A stretch of DNA of 27,723 nt from JANWKQ01 sp964624635 (GTDB taxonomy: Bacteria; Bacteroidota; Bacteroidia; CAIKAF01). The translations under genes and the position numbers were made by a program. Shown here one piece after another: positions 8,855 through 16,818 of the stretch (position 1 is its first letter; the number at the start of each line of letters is the position of its first letter). The notes under the pieces were generated by a model, which searched no databases, had not been told where the DNA came from, and was given only the letters and a program-made list of their open reading frames with translations. Location: positions 1 through 27,723 of the forward strand of contig CAZUXM010000032.1 in assembly GCA_964624635.1 (NCBI GenBank). The letters run 5' to 3'.

Positions 8855-10408
8855 ATGAAAAAACTCGTACTTACTATTTCATTGTTTACAGCGGCTATCC
8901 TTTTTACTCAGGCACAAGTAAGATATCTTGATGATGTTTTTAATCGTGTAGATATAGTCAAGTCAAGCGATGTGGTCTTTGGACAGAATTATTATTTCCT
9001 GGCTTATCCGCCGGCACCGGCAGGTTCCAGCTCAAGTAATCCACAAATTGGAGACTTACAGATGGATGTATATACTCCACCTGTATCAGATACGGCACAA
9101 AACAGACCTTTAGTGGTATTATGTCATACAGGGAGTTTTTTACCCAGATTTTTTAATGGATATCCCGTAGGTAGAAAAGATGATAGTACTATTGTAGAAG
9201 TAGCACATCGTTTTGCTATGAAAGGGTATGTGGTAGCAGCGATCAACTATCGTTTAGGATGGAATCCATTGGCGGCTACACAAGTAGAACGAACAGAACA
9301 AATTTTAAATGCAGTATACCGTGCCATTCATGATGCAAAAACAGCGGTGAGATTCTTTAATAAAGATGCAGCTACTACGGATACTTATAAAATTGATCCG
9401 GATAGAGTTTTTATGTTCGGACAAGGGTCAGGAGGTTTTGTTTCTTTAGCATATCACTTCCTTGATAAACAATCAGAAACAGCATTGCCTAAATTTTTAA
9501 ATGGTGTAGGTAGTTCAGTAATTGATACCAATCTAGTTGGTTTTGTTGATGGTATTGGTGGAGCAGTAAATGTTTATAATCATGCTGGTTATTCTGATAA
9601 GGTTTGTATGGTGGGTAATTGGGGTGGAGCTATGGGAGATATTAGCTGGATGGATAATTACTGGCCTGCTGTACCTGTAGCAAGTTTACACTGTAGAAAA
9701 GATTTATATACAAATATTGATAGTGGAAACGTAATTGTTCCTTCTACCGGTGATGTGGTTGTATTTGTGCATGGTTCAAGAACAGTCATTAAAAGAGCAG
9801 TTAGCATGGGAATTAACGATATTTTGGTGAACCATGTATTTACTGATCCATATTCAGCAAGAGCACATAGCTTAAATGCACAGGCTACTACAGAAGGATT
9901 ATTCCAGTTTGAACTTGCTGATATTCCGGCATCTTCCAATCAGGAATCTTCTCCATGGGAATGGTGGGATTCAACAGCTGCTACCACACAGGCACATGCA
10001 GATGGAGCAGTTATATTTGCTAATTCAGTACACACCAATGGTATTGGTGGAAACCCCAATATGAGTGCTGCAAAAGGAAAAGCTTATTGTGATACTATTG
10101 TTGAGTATTTAGCTCCACGTATGCATTTAGTAATTACCAATCCAACATTGTCAGTAGAAGAAAATAACATCGTGAATTATGATATATTCCCTAATCCGTA
10201 TATGGAAAATGTTACCATTAAAGTAGATGCTAACAATACTATACAGCAAGTATCTGTAATGGATATTAATGGTAGAAAAATGTTACAAAAGAACAACATT
10301 AATACCAGTCAATATGTTTTAAATAGAGATGGTATTAGCACCGGGATTTATTTCATTGAGGTAACTACCCAAAAAGGGATTTTTACACATAAGATCATTG
10401 TACAATAA
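8855..10408 (+). CDS. T9SS-exported alpha/beta-hydrolase-like protein
   Basis: A 517-residue protein. The ATG at 8855 was chosen over an upstream TTG (8825) because it starts a clean signal peptide (MKKLVLTISLFTAAILFTQA) and the TTG overlaps the -7 box. Residues of about 60-330 look like a carboxylesterase-type alpha/beta hydrolase: an HTGSF oxyanion-type loop, GYVVAAINYRLGW, and an elbow region at about 186-195. The elbow reads FGQGSGG, so against the usual GxSAGG the nucleophile serine aligns with Gly191, with Ser192 beside it. The C-terminal part (about 441-517, FPNPYMENVTIKV to the end with ISTGIYFIEV) is a type A T9SS sorting domain, so the protein should be exported and attached or released by PorU. 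Substrate is unknown. Confidence 0.8.
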   Translation: MKKLVLTISLFTAAILFTQAQVRYLDDVFNRVDIVKSSDVVFGQNYYFLAYPPAPAGSSSSNPQIGDLQMDVYTPPVSDTAQNRPLVVLCHTGSFLPRFFNGYPVGRKDDSTIVEVAHRFAMKGYVVAAINYRLGWNPLAATQVERTEQILNAVYRAIHDAKTAVRFFNKDAATTDTYKIDPDRVFMFGQGSGGFVSLAYHFLDKQSETALPKFLNGVGSSVIDTNLVGFVDGIGGAVNVYNHAGYSDKVCMVGNWGGAMGDISWMDNYWPAVPVASLHCRKDLYTNIDSGNVIVPSTGDVVVFVHGSRTVIKRAVSMGINDILVNHVFTDPYSARAHSLNAQATTEGLFQFELADIPASSNQESSPWEWWDSTAATTQAHADGAVIFANSVHTNGIGGNPNMSAAKGKAYCDTIVEYLAPRMHLVITNPTLSVEENNIVNYDIFPNPYMENVTIKVDANNTIQQVSVMDINGRKMLQKNNINTSQYVLNRDGISTGIYFIEVTTQKGIFTHKIIVQ

Positions 10409-10423
10409 TTGATGAGTATTTAG

Positions 10424-10459
10424 ACAATAAAAAAGGGGCTCAGCCCCTTTTTTTATTGT
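10424..10459 (+). terminator. Intrinsic terminator after hydrolase gene
   Basis: ACAAT-A6-GGGGC (10424-10439) pairs with GCCCC-T7-ATTGT (10443-10459) around loop TCA, with one bulged base. It closes the receptor/hydrolase transcript 15 nt after the stop. Confidence 0.92.
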
Positions 10460-10510
10460 GTGGAATTTAATTTTAGTTTTTATCTTAGTAGTATTAAATC
10501 ACTAAATCAT

Positions 10511-10981
10511 ATGCAAGTTAACAGCGAGAAGGAAGATTTTTTATTGAATGAATATATCCTTCTTATTAAAACCATTGATGAACATCAGGAGCCAATGTGG
10601 GGTAAAATGAATGTGCATCAAATGGTAGAACACATGACGGATTCTATCAGAATCGCCAATGAAAAAGAAAAGCATGATAAAATAATTACTCCTGCTGATA
10701 AATTGGAAGCGAGTTATCTTTTTATGATGAGTGATAAACCATTTAAAGAAAATACACGTAATATTTTATTACCTGATAATCCACCATCTACCAGAAACGA
10801 ATTTTTAGAAGATGCTATTCTTGAGTTGGATAACGAGATAGCTGATTTTCATACCTTTTTTAAAGATGATCAGGAGAAAAAAACGACCAATCCTTTTTTC
10901 GGACATTTAAATTATGCCGAATGGGTTCAGTTGTTACATAAACATGCCATACATCATTTAAAACAATTCAGTGCAGTATAA
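10511..10981 (+). CDS. DinB-like / DUF1569 family protein
   Basis: A 156-residue soluble protein without a signal peptide. The start is ATG at 10511; the upstream in-frame GTG at 10460 overlaps the preceding terminator. VHQMVEHM near residue 35 and the C-terminal segment HLNYAEWVQLLHKHAIHHL-KQF match the DUF1569 pattern (aligned histidines on a four-helix DinB/YfiT-like fold that usually binds a metal). DinB-like proteins include thiol-dependent transferases, but the substrate here cannot be told. The gene stands alone after a terminator, with a one-mismatch -7 box TATCTTAG at 10481-10488, 22 nt before the ATG. Confidence 0.75.
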   Translation: MQVNSEKEDFLLNEYILLIKTIDEHQEPMWGKMNVHQMVEHMTDSIRIANEKEKHDKIITPADKLEASYLFMMSDKPFKENTRNILLPDNPPSTRNEFLEDAILELDNEIADFHTFFKDDQEKKTTNPFFGHLNYAEWVQLLHKHAIHHLKQFSAV

Positions 10982-10994
10982 TAGATAGTTGTAT

Positions 10995-11012
10995 ATATTG
11001 TGAATACAATAT
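10995..11012. other. Small inverted repeat
   Basis: ATATTGT (10995-11001) and ACAATAT (11006-11012) form a 7-bp palindrome with a 4-nt centre in the 91-bp gap before the DUF5723 gene. It could be a weak terminator of the upstream gene or an operator. AT-rich composition makes chance possible. Confidence 0.3.
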
Positions 11013-11056
11013 TTACTCAATGACAATTTTTATTTAATTCCTCTGTTTTATAGTTG

Positions 11057-11064
11057 TATTTTTG
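11057..11064 (+). promoter_or_regulatory. -7 box for DUF5723 gene
   Basis: TATTTTTG matches TAnnTTTG. It ends only 8 nt before the ATG at 11073, so the leader would be very short. Confidence 0.5.
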
Positions 11065-11072
11065 ATCAATAA

Positions 11073-12617
11073 ATGAATATTGGTAAAAAAATAGGATGTT
11101 TGTTACTCTTTTTGCCATCAGTGCTATTGGCACAAGAATGGTTAGGATATCAAACCAGCAACTATGCAGGAATAAATGCAGTACAATATAATCCGGCATT
11201 GATAACTCAAACCAATTATGGCAAGTTGGATATTTCAATTATTGCTGCCAATGTACATGTAGAAAACAACCATGTTTTTTTTAACAGTAACAGTATTACC
11301 GATCCTGTAAATGTTTTTACTGATCCGGATTTCAGGAGAAGGTACACTCGCCAGAATACTGCTGTTGGAAACCGATCAGCTATAGTACATGCCAATGTTC
11401 AGTCACCTGCCTTTTTATATCAGTTTACTAAAAGAGATGCCATTGGTTTTTGTGTTAGACCCCGTGTTTTTACTAATGTAGATGGAATGGATAGAAATTT
11501 GGCAGTATTAGTTTACGAAGGGTTGGATCATCCACCTAATTGGGATAGAGAAATTTATAATGATTTTATGAGTATCAGCGCCAATGCCTGGGTTGAATAT
11601 GATTTTACCTATGCACGTACCTGGTTTCAAAACGATCGATATAAATTAAAAGGCGGAATTACTTTTAAATTATTACAAGGTTTAGCAGCTACAGGAGTTG
11701 GATTTAGAGATTATAGATATAATTTTTATAACAATGATACTTTGGGGATGTTCAATACTAATGTTCAATATGGGATGAATGATCATTTATACAATCAGGA
11801 ATTTGTTTTTGACTTTAATGCCCCCGGTTTTGCGTTTGATATCGGTTTGGTGTTGGAGTATACACCTAATAAAAAAACGAAGTACGGACTGTATAGAAAA
11901 CCTAAAACCAAGCAGGTAATATGGCCTGGTATTTTTGCTCCTGATCAAACGAAGTATAAATATAAGTTGGGAATTTCAGCTCATGATTTAGGAGCAATTT
12001 TTTATAGAAGAACTCCTCAAACCAGAGATTTTTTTGTGAATGTAGATTCTCTTCCCTTAAATGTATTTGATAATGTAAATAGTATTTCATCCTTTAATTC
12101 TACATTACAAAGTGTTGTCACCATGAATGGTACTGATGAAACCATGACCATGGTAATGCCTGCACATATCAACTTATTTGGAGATGTAAGATTCAATCAT
12201 AATTTAGGTTTACATTCTCAGTTAACCTTGGCGTTTAATAATGGTAAATCTACTGCGTTTAAAAATCATTTTCTTTACCAACTAACAATAACTCCCCGTT
12301 GGGAAATTAAATGGTTTGGGGTATATGTTCCTATTTGGGTAAGTCAATATTTGAATGCCCCCAATATGGGATTATCATTGAGGTTGGGACCGTTGGTGGT
12401 TGGAACCGGTGATATTTTAGGGCATCTCATCAAACGTGAGTATGCTGATATTGATGTACACATGGCTTTACGACTTATTATCCCACATAAACCTAAAGGA
12501 AGTGGAAAGAATGTGATGAATGGTGGACGTAAAGGAGGTAAAAAACGTAAACATGATAATGGTGGTTCAACCAGCGGTTGTGAAGATTTTAAACCTTCAA
12601 AAGAAAAGAAACATTAA
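11073..12617 (+). CDS. DUF5723 family outer-membrane protein
   Basis: A 514-residue protein with signal peptide MNIGKKIGCLLLFLPSVLLA. The early motif SNYAGINAVQYNPALI is characteristic of the Bacteroidota DUF5723 family, predicted outer-membrane beta-barrel proteins of unknown function. The body alternates short hydrophobic strands with aromatic girdle residues. The last 40 residues are low-complexity, rich in Lys, Gly and Asn, and are probably a disordered periplasmic or surface tail. Its TAA stop overlaps by 3 nt the stop of the convergent gene at 12614, with no terminator between them. Role unknown; an envelope structure or gliding/secretion-related function is possible but not shown. Confidence 0.8.
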   Translation: MNIGKKIGCLLLFLPSVLLAQEWLGYQTSNYAGINAVQYNPALITQTNYGKLDISIIAANVHVENNHVFFNSNSITDPVNVFTDPDFRRRYTRQNTAVGNRSAIVHANVQSPAFLYQFTKRDAIGFCVRPRVFTNVDGMDRNLAVLVYEGLDHPPNWDREIYNDFMSISANAWVEYDFTYARTWFQNDRYKLKGGITFKLLQGLAATGVGFRDYRYNFYNNDTLGMFNTNVQYGMNDHLYNQEFVFDFNAPGFAFDIGLVLEYTPNKKTKYGLYRKPKTKQVIWPGIFAPDQTKYKYKLGISAHDLGAIFYRRTPQTRDFFVNVDSLPLNVFDNVNSISSFNSTLQSVVTMNGTDETMTMVMPAHINLFGDVRFNHNLGLHSQLTLAFNNGKSTAFKNHFLYQLTITPRWEIKWFGVYVPIWVSQYLNAPNMGLSLRLGPLVVGTGDILGHLIKREYADIDVHMALRLIIPHKPKGSGKNVMNGGRKGGKKRKHDNGGSTSGCEDFKPSKEKKH

Positions 12618-13165
12618 GGATTGCTTCCTTTTTTCTTCAGTTTTCTAATTACAATAACACTTATCAGGTATAATACAAGGAAGATGGCTGTTAATCCGGT
12701 TAGCCATTTGATAGATGTGAATGCGCCAATATAAAATGAGATGGGTTGTATTTTTTCAATATGATGGATAAGATAACAAATAGAGAAGTTTTCAAAATAG
12801 TCGAATATTACCATGAATATTACCGGAGTAATAAACCAAATCACTCTTTTGTTTTTAGGATAAACCCGTGTAATCAAAAACAATATTAAACTTCCGAAAA
12901 ATAATCCATAAGTGATAGGATAAATAAGATCGTAGAAGTAGTACATTTCTAACAACACTGCCAATCCGGGATCTCCCAATTGATCAAGGTATGTATAAAC
13001 ATATTTTACCGTTGATCCCGGGTGTAAATCCAGCATTTCTGTGGAACCGGAAGCATTCACCAATTTTTCCTCAATGGTTTTCATCGGTCCAAACGACCAA
13101 TAGGCAAAAGCAATAAATGAAATAATTACTACGTAAGGGAAGTATTTGGATTTTACAAATCTCAT
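12614..13165 (-). CDS. Small multi-pass membrane protein of unknown function
   Basis: A 183-residue protein with about four hydrophobic spans: near residues 8-26 (YFPYVVIISFIAFAYWSF), 74-98, 106-123 and 145-171. A polar loop of about 40 residues sits between the first two and the C-terminus is basic (RKLKKKGSNP). I do not recognise a family. The start codon overlaps the stop of the preceding DUF4292 gene as TAATG, implying translational coupling. It is the last gene of the four-gene minus-strand operon. Its position suggests an envelope role, but that is inference. It ends tail-to-tail with the DUF5723 gene. Confidence 0.75.
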   Translation of the reverse strand: MRFVKSKYFPYVVIISFIAFAYWSFGPMKTIEEKLVNASGSTEMLDLHPGSTVKYVYTYLDQLGDPGLAVLLEMYYFYDLIYPITYGLFFGSLILFLITRVYPKNKRVIWFITPVIFMVIFDYFENFSICYLIHHIEKIQPISFYIGAFTSIKWLTGLTAIFLVLYLISVIVIRKLKKKGSNP

Positions 13166-13989
13166 TACTTTAAATACATGGGATCATAACTCTCAGGAAT
13201 AGAAAACGGAAATTCTAATACTTCATTCAGAATTACTTTTGTATAGGTATAACTAAATCTCAAATTGGTTTTTCCACCAACAACGGTAAGTTGCCCTGTT
13301 TTAGGAAGTAAAACGGATTGTTGCATTTCATGTTCGAGATATTGTAGGTCCAATTCTACTTTATTAGCAGGGTCATAGATAAGGTTTCGCTTATGTAAGC
13401 TGCCTTCAAACCAAAGAGCCTGAAATAAAAAATTAGCGGGTTGTTCATTATTACGAGCATCTACATAAGTTTTAAAATCCGAACTTGAAATGATATCCAT
13501 TCCTTCTTTATTGGTAAACGATTTGAAAGTAGAAGCATCTAATGCAAACGTAGGATTCCCGATAAAAATATTTTGTACCATGTGGAATGAAACATCATAC
13601 TTGATAAATTCTTTAATAGCAGAAAATTTATCCTTGAAATATTTTTTATCCAGATAGTTGACGACCTGCACTGAATCAGGTGAAATAAGAATTCTGAATA
13701 CTTCAATAATGGCAACATCCGGTTTAATGGAAATCCATATTAAGCTATCTCTTCTTATCCTAACTCTACCTTTAACACTATTTGGTTTTCCATCATTATT
13801 GATGTCTGCATTAAATTTCCCATCGAACCATTCAAATAAAGTTTCGCCAGGAATGACCTGATCTGGAGTTTTGGTTCCCGGTTTTACCTGGTCTTTTACT
13901 TCAATAAAATTTTTATGAGTTTTGCAGGAACCCGCAAGAAATAAAAATGAAACAAGGGTAATGTATAGTAGGTGTAAAGGTTTTATCAT
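13165..13989 (-). CDS. DUF4292 family lipoprotein
   Basis: A 274-residue predicted lipoprotein. The ATG at 13989 is preferred over an in-frame TTG at 13998: it lies one base after the TPR gene stop (TAG-C-ATG) and gives a lipobox signal ending LFLAGSC, with Cys22 lipidated. The body, with VRIRRDSLIWISI and SPDSVQVVNYLDKKYF, matches DUF4292, a Bacteroidota family whose fold I believe resembles the LolA/LolB lipoprotein carriers (recall, not demonstrated). In the family's usual setting it follows the nucleotidyltransferase and TPR genes, as here. Function is not established; outer-membrane biogenesis is the reasonable guess. Confidence 0.85.
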   Translation of the reverse strand: MIKPLHLLYITLVSFLFLAGSCKTHKNFIEVKDQVKPGTKTPDQVIPGETLFEWFDGKFNADINNDGKPNSVKGRVRIRRDSLIWISIKPDVAIIEVFRILISPDSVQVVNYLDKKYFKDKFSAIKEFIKYDVSFHMVQNIFIGNPTFALDASTFKSFTNKEGMDIISSSDFKTYVDARNNEQPANFLFQALWFEGSLHKRNLIYDPANKVELDLQYLEHEMQQSVLLPKTGQLTVVGGKTNLRFSYTYTKVILNEVLEFPFSIPESYDPMYLK

Positions 13990-13990
13990 G

Positions 13991-15736
13991 CTATTCAATG
14001 AGCTTTTTCTGCTCTACTTTAATATTTAAAAATTCTGATTGTTTGCCTGTAGCAGTTTGAGCTTTTTTCCATTGCTCAACTGCCTCTGTGATATTCCCTT
14101 TTTTATAGAGAATGTCTCCATAATGTTCTAATACTCTGGCGTCTTTATTTCCTCCGTTAGACAAAGCTTGTTGAATGTTTGCGTAAGCCCCATCAATATC
14201 ATTGGTTCGGTATTTTATCCAGGCTTGAACATCAATGGTTATATAATCATTATTATTGATTTTTAATGCATCATTCACCAGTTCATTTGCTTTTGTGTAA
14301 TTACTTTCAACGGTACATAAATAATAACTGTAGCTGGCTAGAAAGAAAAGATTTTCTGCTTTTAGATTGAGGGCTGTTTCGTAGCTGTTTTTTGCTTCCG
14401 TATTTTTCTTTTGATACATATATACCTCAGCCATACCCACGTAAAAATCAGCTTTTTGTTTAGGAGCATTGATTACTAAATCTTTTCCGGTAATGAATGA
14501 TTCCAATGCGGCATCGTAGTTGTTTAAAACAAACTGCGCTTTTCCGTTGCAAAAATAAAACAAAGGCATATTAGGGAACAACTCAATAGCTTCTGTACTT
14601 TTTTTCTCCAGTTGAACATAATCACCTTTTTCAAAATACAAATCCATGAGTCTTTCATATACCACATGACGGTCTTTTTGAAGGCTGATTACTTTTTCAA
14701 ACGCTACAATGGCTTCATCTGTTTTATTGTCTCTTAATAGAAAGTCTCCATACATCGACCATGCTTTGGCATCTTCAGGATGAGTTTCCAATAAAATAGC
14801 GAGTAACTCTTCTGCTTCCGTTTTTCGTTGAGCATTTTTTTCTGATAACTCATAATACGAAAGCATGATTTTTATTTTATTGTCAACCGGTACTTCAGTA
14901 TTTTTAAATGCCAGTTTTATGTATTCAAAGGATTTTTCCTGTTCACCATTTTCCTGATAATAATTAGCGAGTGCTAAATGAATGATTGGATTTTGAGGAT
15001 CCAGTTCCAATACTTTCTCAAACATTTGCATCGCTTTATCTTTTTTATTGATATTAAGATAAAACTCGGCAAACATGCCGTAGTATTCTGATTCATTTGG
15101 ATACTTTTCAATCAATATCTGCATTTCTTTTTCTGCTGCATTGTAATTTCCCTGAGCCAGATATAATTTTTGTTTTTGTAAAGTGATTTCAGGAACAATG
15201 CCTAGCTTTTTCTCCAGTTTGTTATAGATATCAATAGCTTTTGAATATTGTTTTAAGTAGATAAGTATATCTGCTTTTTGTAATTGATATTCCTGATTGT
15301 TGGGTTCAATTTTTAAAATCTGATCGTAGGTTTTAGATGCTTGTTTTACCTTACCGGTTTGTACTAATAAGTCGGCATACTCTATCAGGTACCATTTGTT
15401 TTGAGGTTCTAGTTTTACGGCTTGCTTGGCAAATTCAATGCCTTTAGAGGGTTGTTTTAATTCATTAAAAATACATGATAGCTGGTAATAAGCTCCTCCG
15501 TTTTTGGGATCCTTATTGATACAATATAAGTACAAAGTGGCGGCATCATTATTATTCCCGAGTAAACGTTGAGTAGTTGCCTGGTAATAATAATCAATTA
15601 CCTCTACCTCTTTGGAGGTAAGTACTTTCGGGTCAGGTGATGTATGCTGATTTGTTTTTTGTGCAACCGTACAACTGTTAGCAAACAATAAGATGCCTCC
15701 TAAGAATAATAATATGCATGTACTTGTTTTGCTCAT
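13991..15736 (-). CDS. Tetratricopeptide-repeat lipoprotein
   Basis: A 581-residue protein with a lipoprotein signal (LLFANSC, Cys22). It is followed by about a dozen degenerate 34-residue TPR units covering nearly the whole mature protein. Examples are NGGAYYQLSCIFNELKQPSK, PIIHLALANYYQENGEQEKS and AKAWSMYGDFLLRDNKTDEA. TPR solenoids mediate protein-protein contacts, so this is probably a periplasmic or outer-membrane-anchored scaffold. The gene starts 5 nt after the nucleotidyltransferase stop and is followed after one base by the DUF4292 gene, so the three are surely co-transcribed. No enzymatic domain was seen. Confidence 0.88.
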   Translation of the reverse strand: MSKTSTCILLFLGGILLFANSCTVAQKTNQHTSPDPKVLTSKEVEVIDYYYQATTQRLLGNNNDAATLYLYCINKDPKNGGAYYQLSCIFNELKQPSKGIEFAKQAVKLEPQNKWYLIEYADLLVQTGKVKQASKTYDQILKIEPNNQEYQLQKADILIYLKQYSKAIDIYNKLEKKLGIVPEITLQKQKLYLAQGNYNAAEKEMQILIEKYPNESEYYGMFAEFYLNINKKDKAMQMFEKVLELDPQNPIIHLALANYYQENGEQEKSFEYIKLAFKNTEVPVDNKIKIMLSYYELSEKNAQRKTEAEELLAILLETHPEDAKAWSMYGDFLLRDNKTDEAIVAFEKVISLQKDRHVVYERLMDLYFEKGDYVQLEKKSTEAIELFPNMPLFYFCNGKAQFVLNNYDAALESFITGKDLVINAPKQKADFYVGMAEVYMYQKKNTEAKNSYETALNLKAENLFFLASYSYYLCTVESNYTKANELVNDALKINNNDYITIDVQAWIKYRTNDIDGAYANIQQALSNGGNKDARVLEHYGDILYKKGNITEAVEQWKKAQTATGKQSEFLNIKVEQKKLIE

Positions 15737-15741
15737 TTGCT

Positions 15742-16758
15742 TTACTCAATCGTAGAATAGTCACCCAAACTTAATTCCGATCCTTTTTGTTTATATATAG
15801 CATTGTTACCTATCATTGAATTAGAGATCACCGAATTAATGATGGTCGTCTGATTCTGTATGATAGTATTGGTGATGATAGACTTTTCGATGATACTTCC
15901 TGAGCCAATGGAAACATGTGGCCCAATAACGGAGTTAATCAATTGTACATCAGTACCAATATAACAGGGCTCTATAATAACGCTATTACTGTTCAATATT
16001 TTTTGAGAAACCAGATTTTCGGTTTCTTTAACTATTTCTAATATACGTTGGTTGGTAAATATGGTAGCATCTTTATTACCACAATCAAGCCATTCTGTTA
16101 CTTGCCCGGTAATAAATTTTACTCCTTTGTTTTTCATGTTTTCAAGGGCATTGGTAAGTTGGTATTCACCTTTTTCCTTGATGTCATTATCAATGAGGTA
16201 TTGTAATTCTTTTTTCAGGTTGCCCCCATCTTTAAAATAATAGATACCAATGATTGCCAAATCAGTAATAAACTGTTTGGGTTTTTCAATAAATTCAGTA
16301 ATCTCTCCTTTATCATTGAGTTTAACTACTCCAAACTGACTTGGATCTTCTACTCTGTGAACCCAAATAATGCCTTCCTGCGCTGTATCTAGTTTAAAAT
16401 CGGCCGAGAACAATGTATCGGCAAACGCAACTACTACCTTCCCATCCAATGATTCTTGTGCACAAAGTATAGCATGAGCAGTCCCCAATGCTTCCTCCTG
16501 GTAGTATATAGACCCTTTTGCCCCCACNNNNNNNNNNACTTTTTCAGCTATATACAAAAGTTTAGCTTCTACTTCTGTTCCAAAATCCCCTACAATAAAG
16601 GCTATTTCATCAATTTTCTCATTACATACTTTGGCAATATCTTCTACAAGCCTTTGTACTATTGGTTTACCTGCAATTGGGATAAGGGGTTTAGGAACCG
16701 TTAAAGTATGTGGCCGCATTCTTTTGCCCATTCCGGCCATTGGAATAATGATATTCAT
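15742..16758 (-). CDS. Sugar-phosphate nucleotidyltransferase with left-handed beta-helix tail, containing assembly gap
   Basis: About 338 residues. The N-terminal NTP_transferase domain (about 1-235) begins MNIIIPMAGMGKRMRPHTLT and then PKPLIPIAGKPIV. This contains the GxGxRxxP nucleotide-binding signature and the conserved lysine of PKP. EEALGTAHAI, FADTLF and WLDCGN are further family motifs. The C-terminus (about 255-338) is a run of hexapeptide-type turns (IGPHVSIGSGSIIEKSI), a left-handed beta-helix. It should make an NDP-sugar from a sugar-1-phosphate. Glucose-1-phosphate thymidylyltransferase or a mannose-1-phosphate guanylyltransferase-like activity are both possible. First gene of the four-gene operon. 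The 10 N keep the frame, interrupting about residue 74 between IAEK and VGAKG. Confidence 0.88.
   Translation of the reverse strand: MNIIIPMAGMGKRMRPHTLTVPKPLIPIAGKPIVQRLVEDIAKVCNEKIDEIAFIVGDFGTEVEAKLLYIAEKXXXXVGAKGSIYYQEEALGTAHAILCAQESLDGKVVVAFADTLFSADFKLDTAQEGIIWVHRVEDPSQFGVVKLNDKGEITEFIEKPKQFITDLAIIGIYYFKDGGNLKKELQYLIDNDIKEKGEYQLTNALENMKNKGVKFITGQVTEWLDCGNKDATIFTNQRILEIVKETENLVSQKILNSNSVIIEPCYIGTDVQLINSVIGPHVSIGSGSIIEKSIITNTIIQNQTTIINSVISNSMIGNNAIYKQKGSELSLGDYSTIE
16528..16537. other. Assembly gap (10 N) in nucleotidyltransferase gene
   Basis: The reading frame is the same on both sides, so the missing length is 1 modulo 3 (or the contig ends overlap by 2). The flanks GT before and GTG after (minus strand) could overlap to give IAEKVGAKG with nothing missing. 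Confidence 0.9.
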
Positions 16759-16782
16759 CTACGTCAATTAATTGAATAACCA

Positions 16783-16790
16783 CAAAACTA
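16783..16790 (-). promoter_or_regulatory. -7 box for the nucleotidyltransferase operon
   Basis: TAGTTTTG on the minus strand matches TAnnTTTG, 24 nt before the operon's first ATG, in a 60-bp divergent intergenic region. Confidence 0.5.
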
Positions 16791-16805
16791 ATAAATACTT
16801 TGGGT

Positions 16806-16813
16806 TATTTTTG
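16806..16813 (+). promoter_or_regulatory. -7 box for the FAD oxidoreductase gene
   Basis: TATTTTTG matches TAnnTTTG, ending 5 nt before the ATG at 16819, so the transcript would be leaderless or nearly so. It is divergent from the box at 16783-16790. Confidence 0.5.
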
Positions 16814-16818
16814 TCCCT

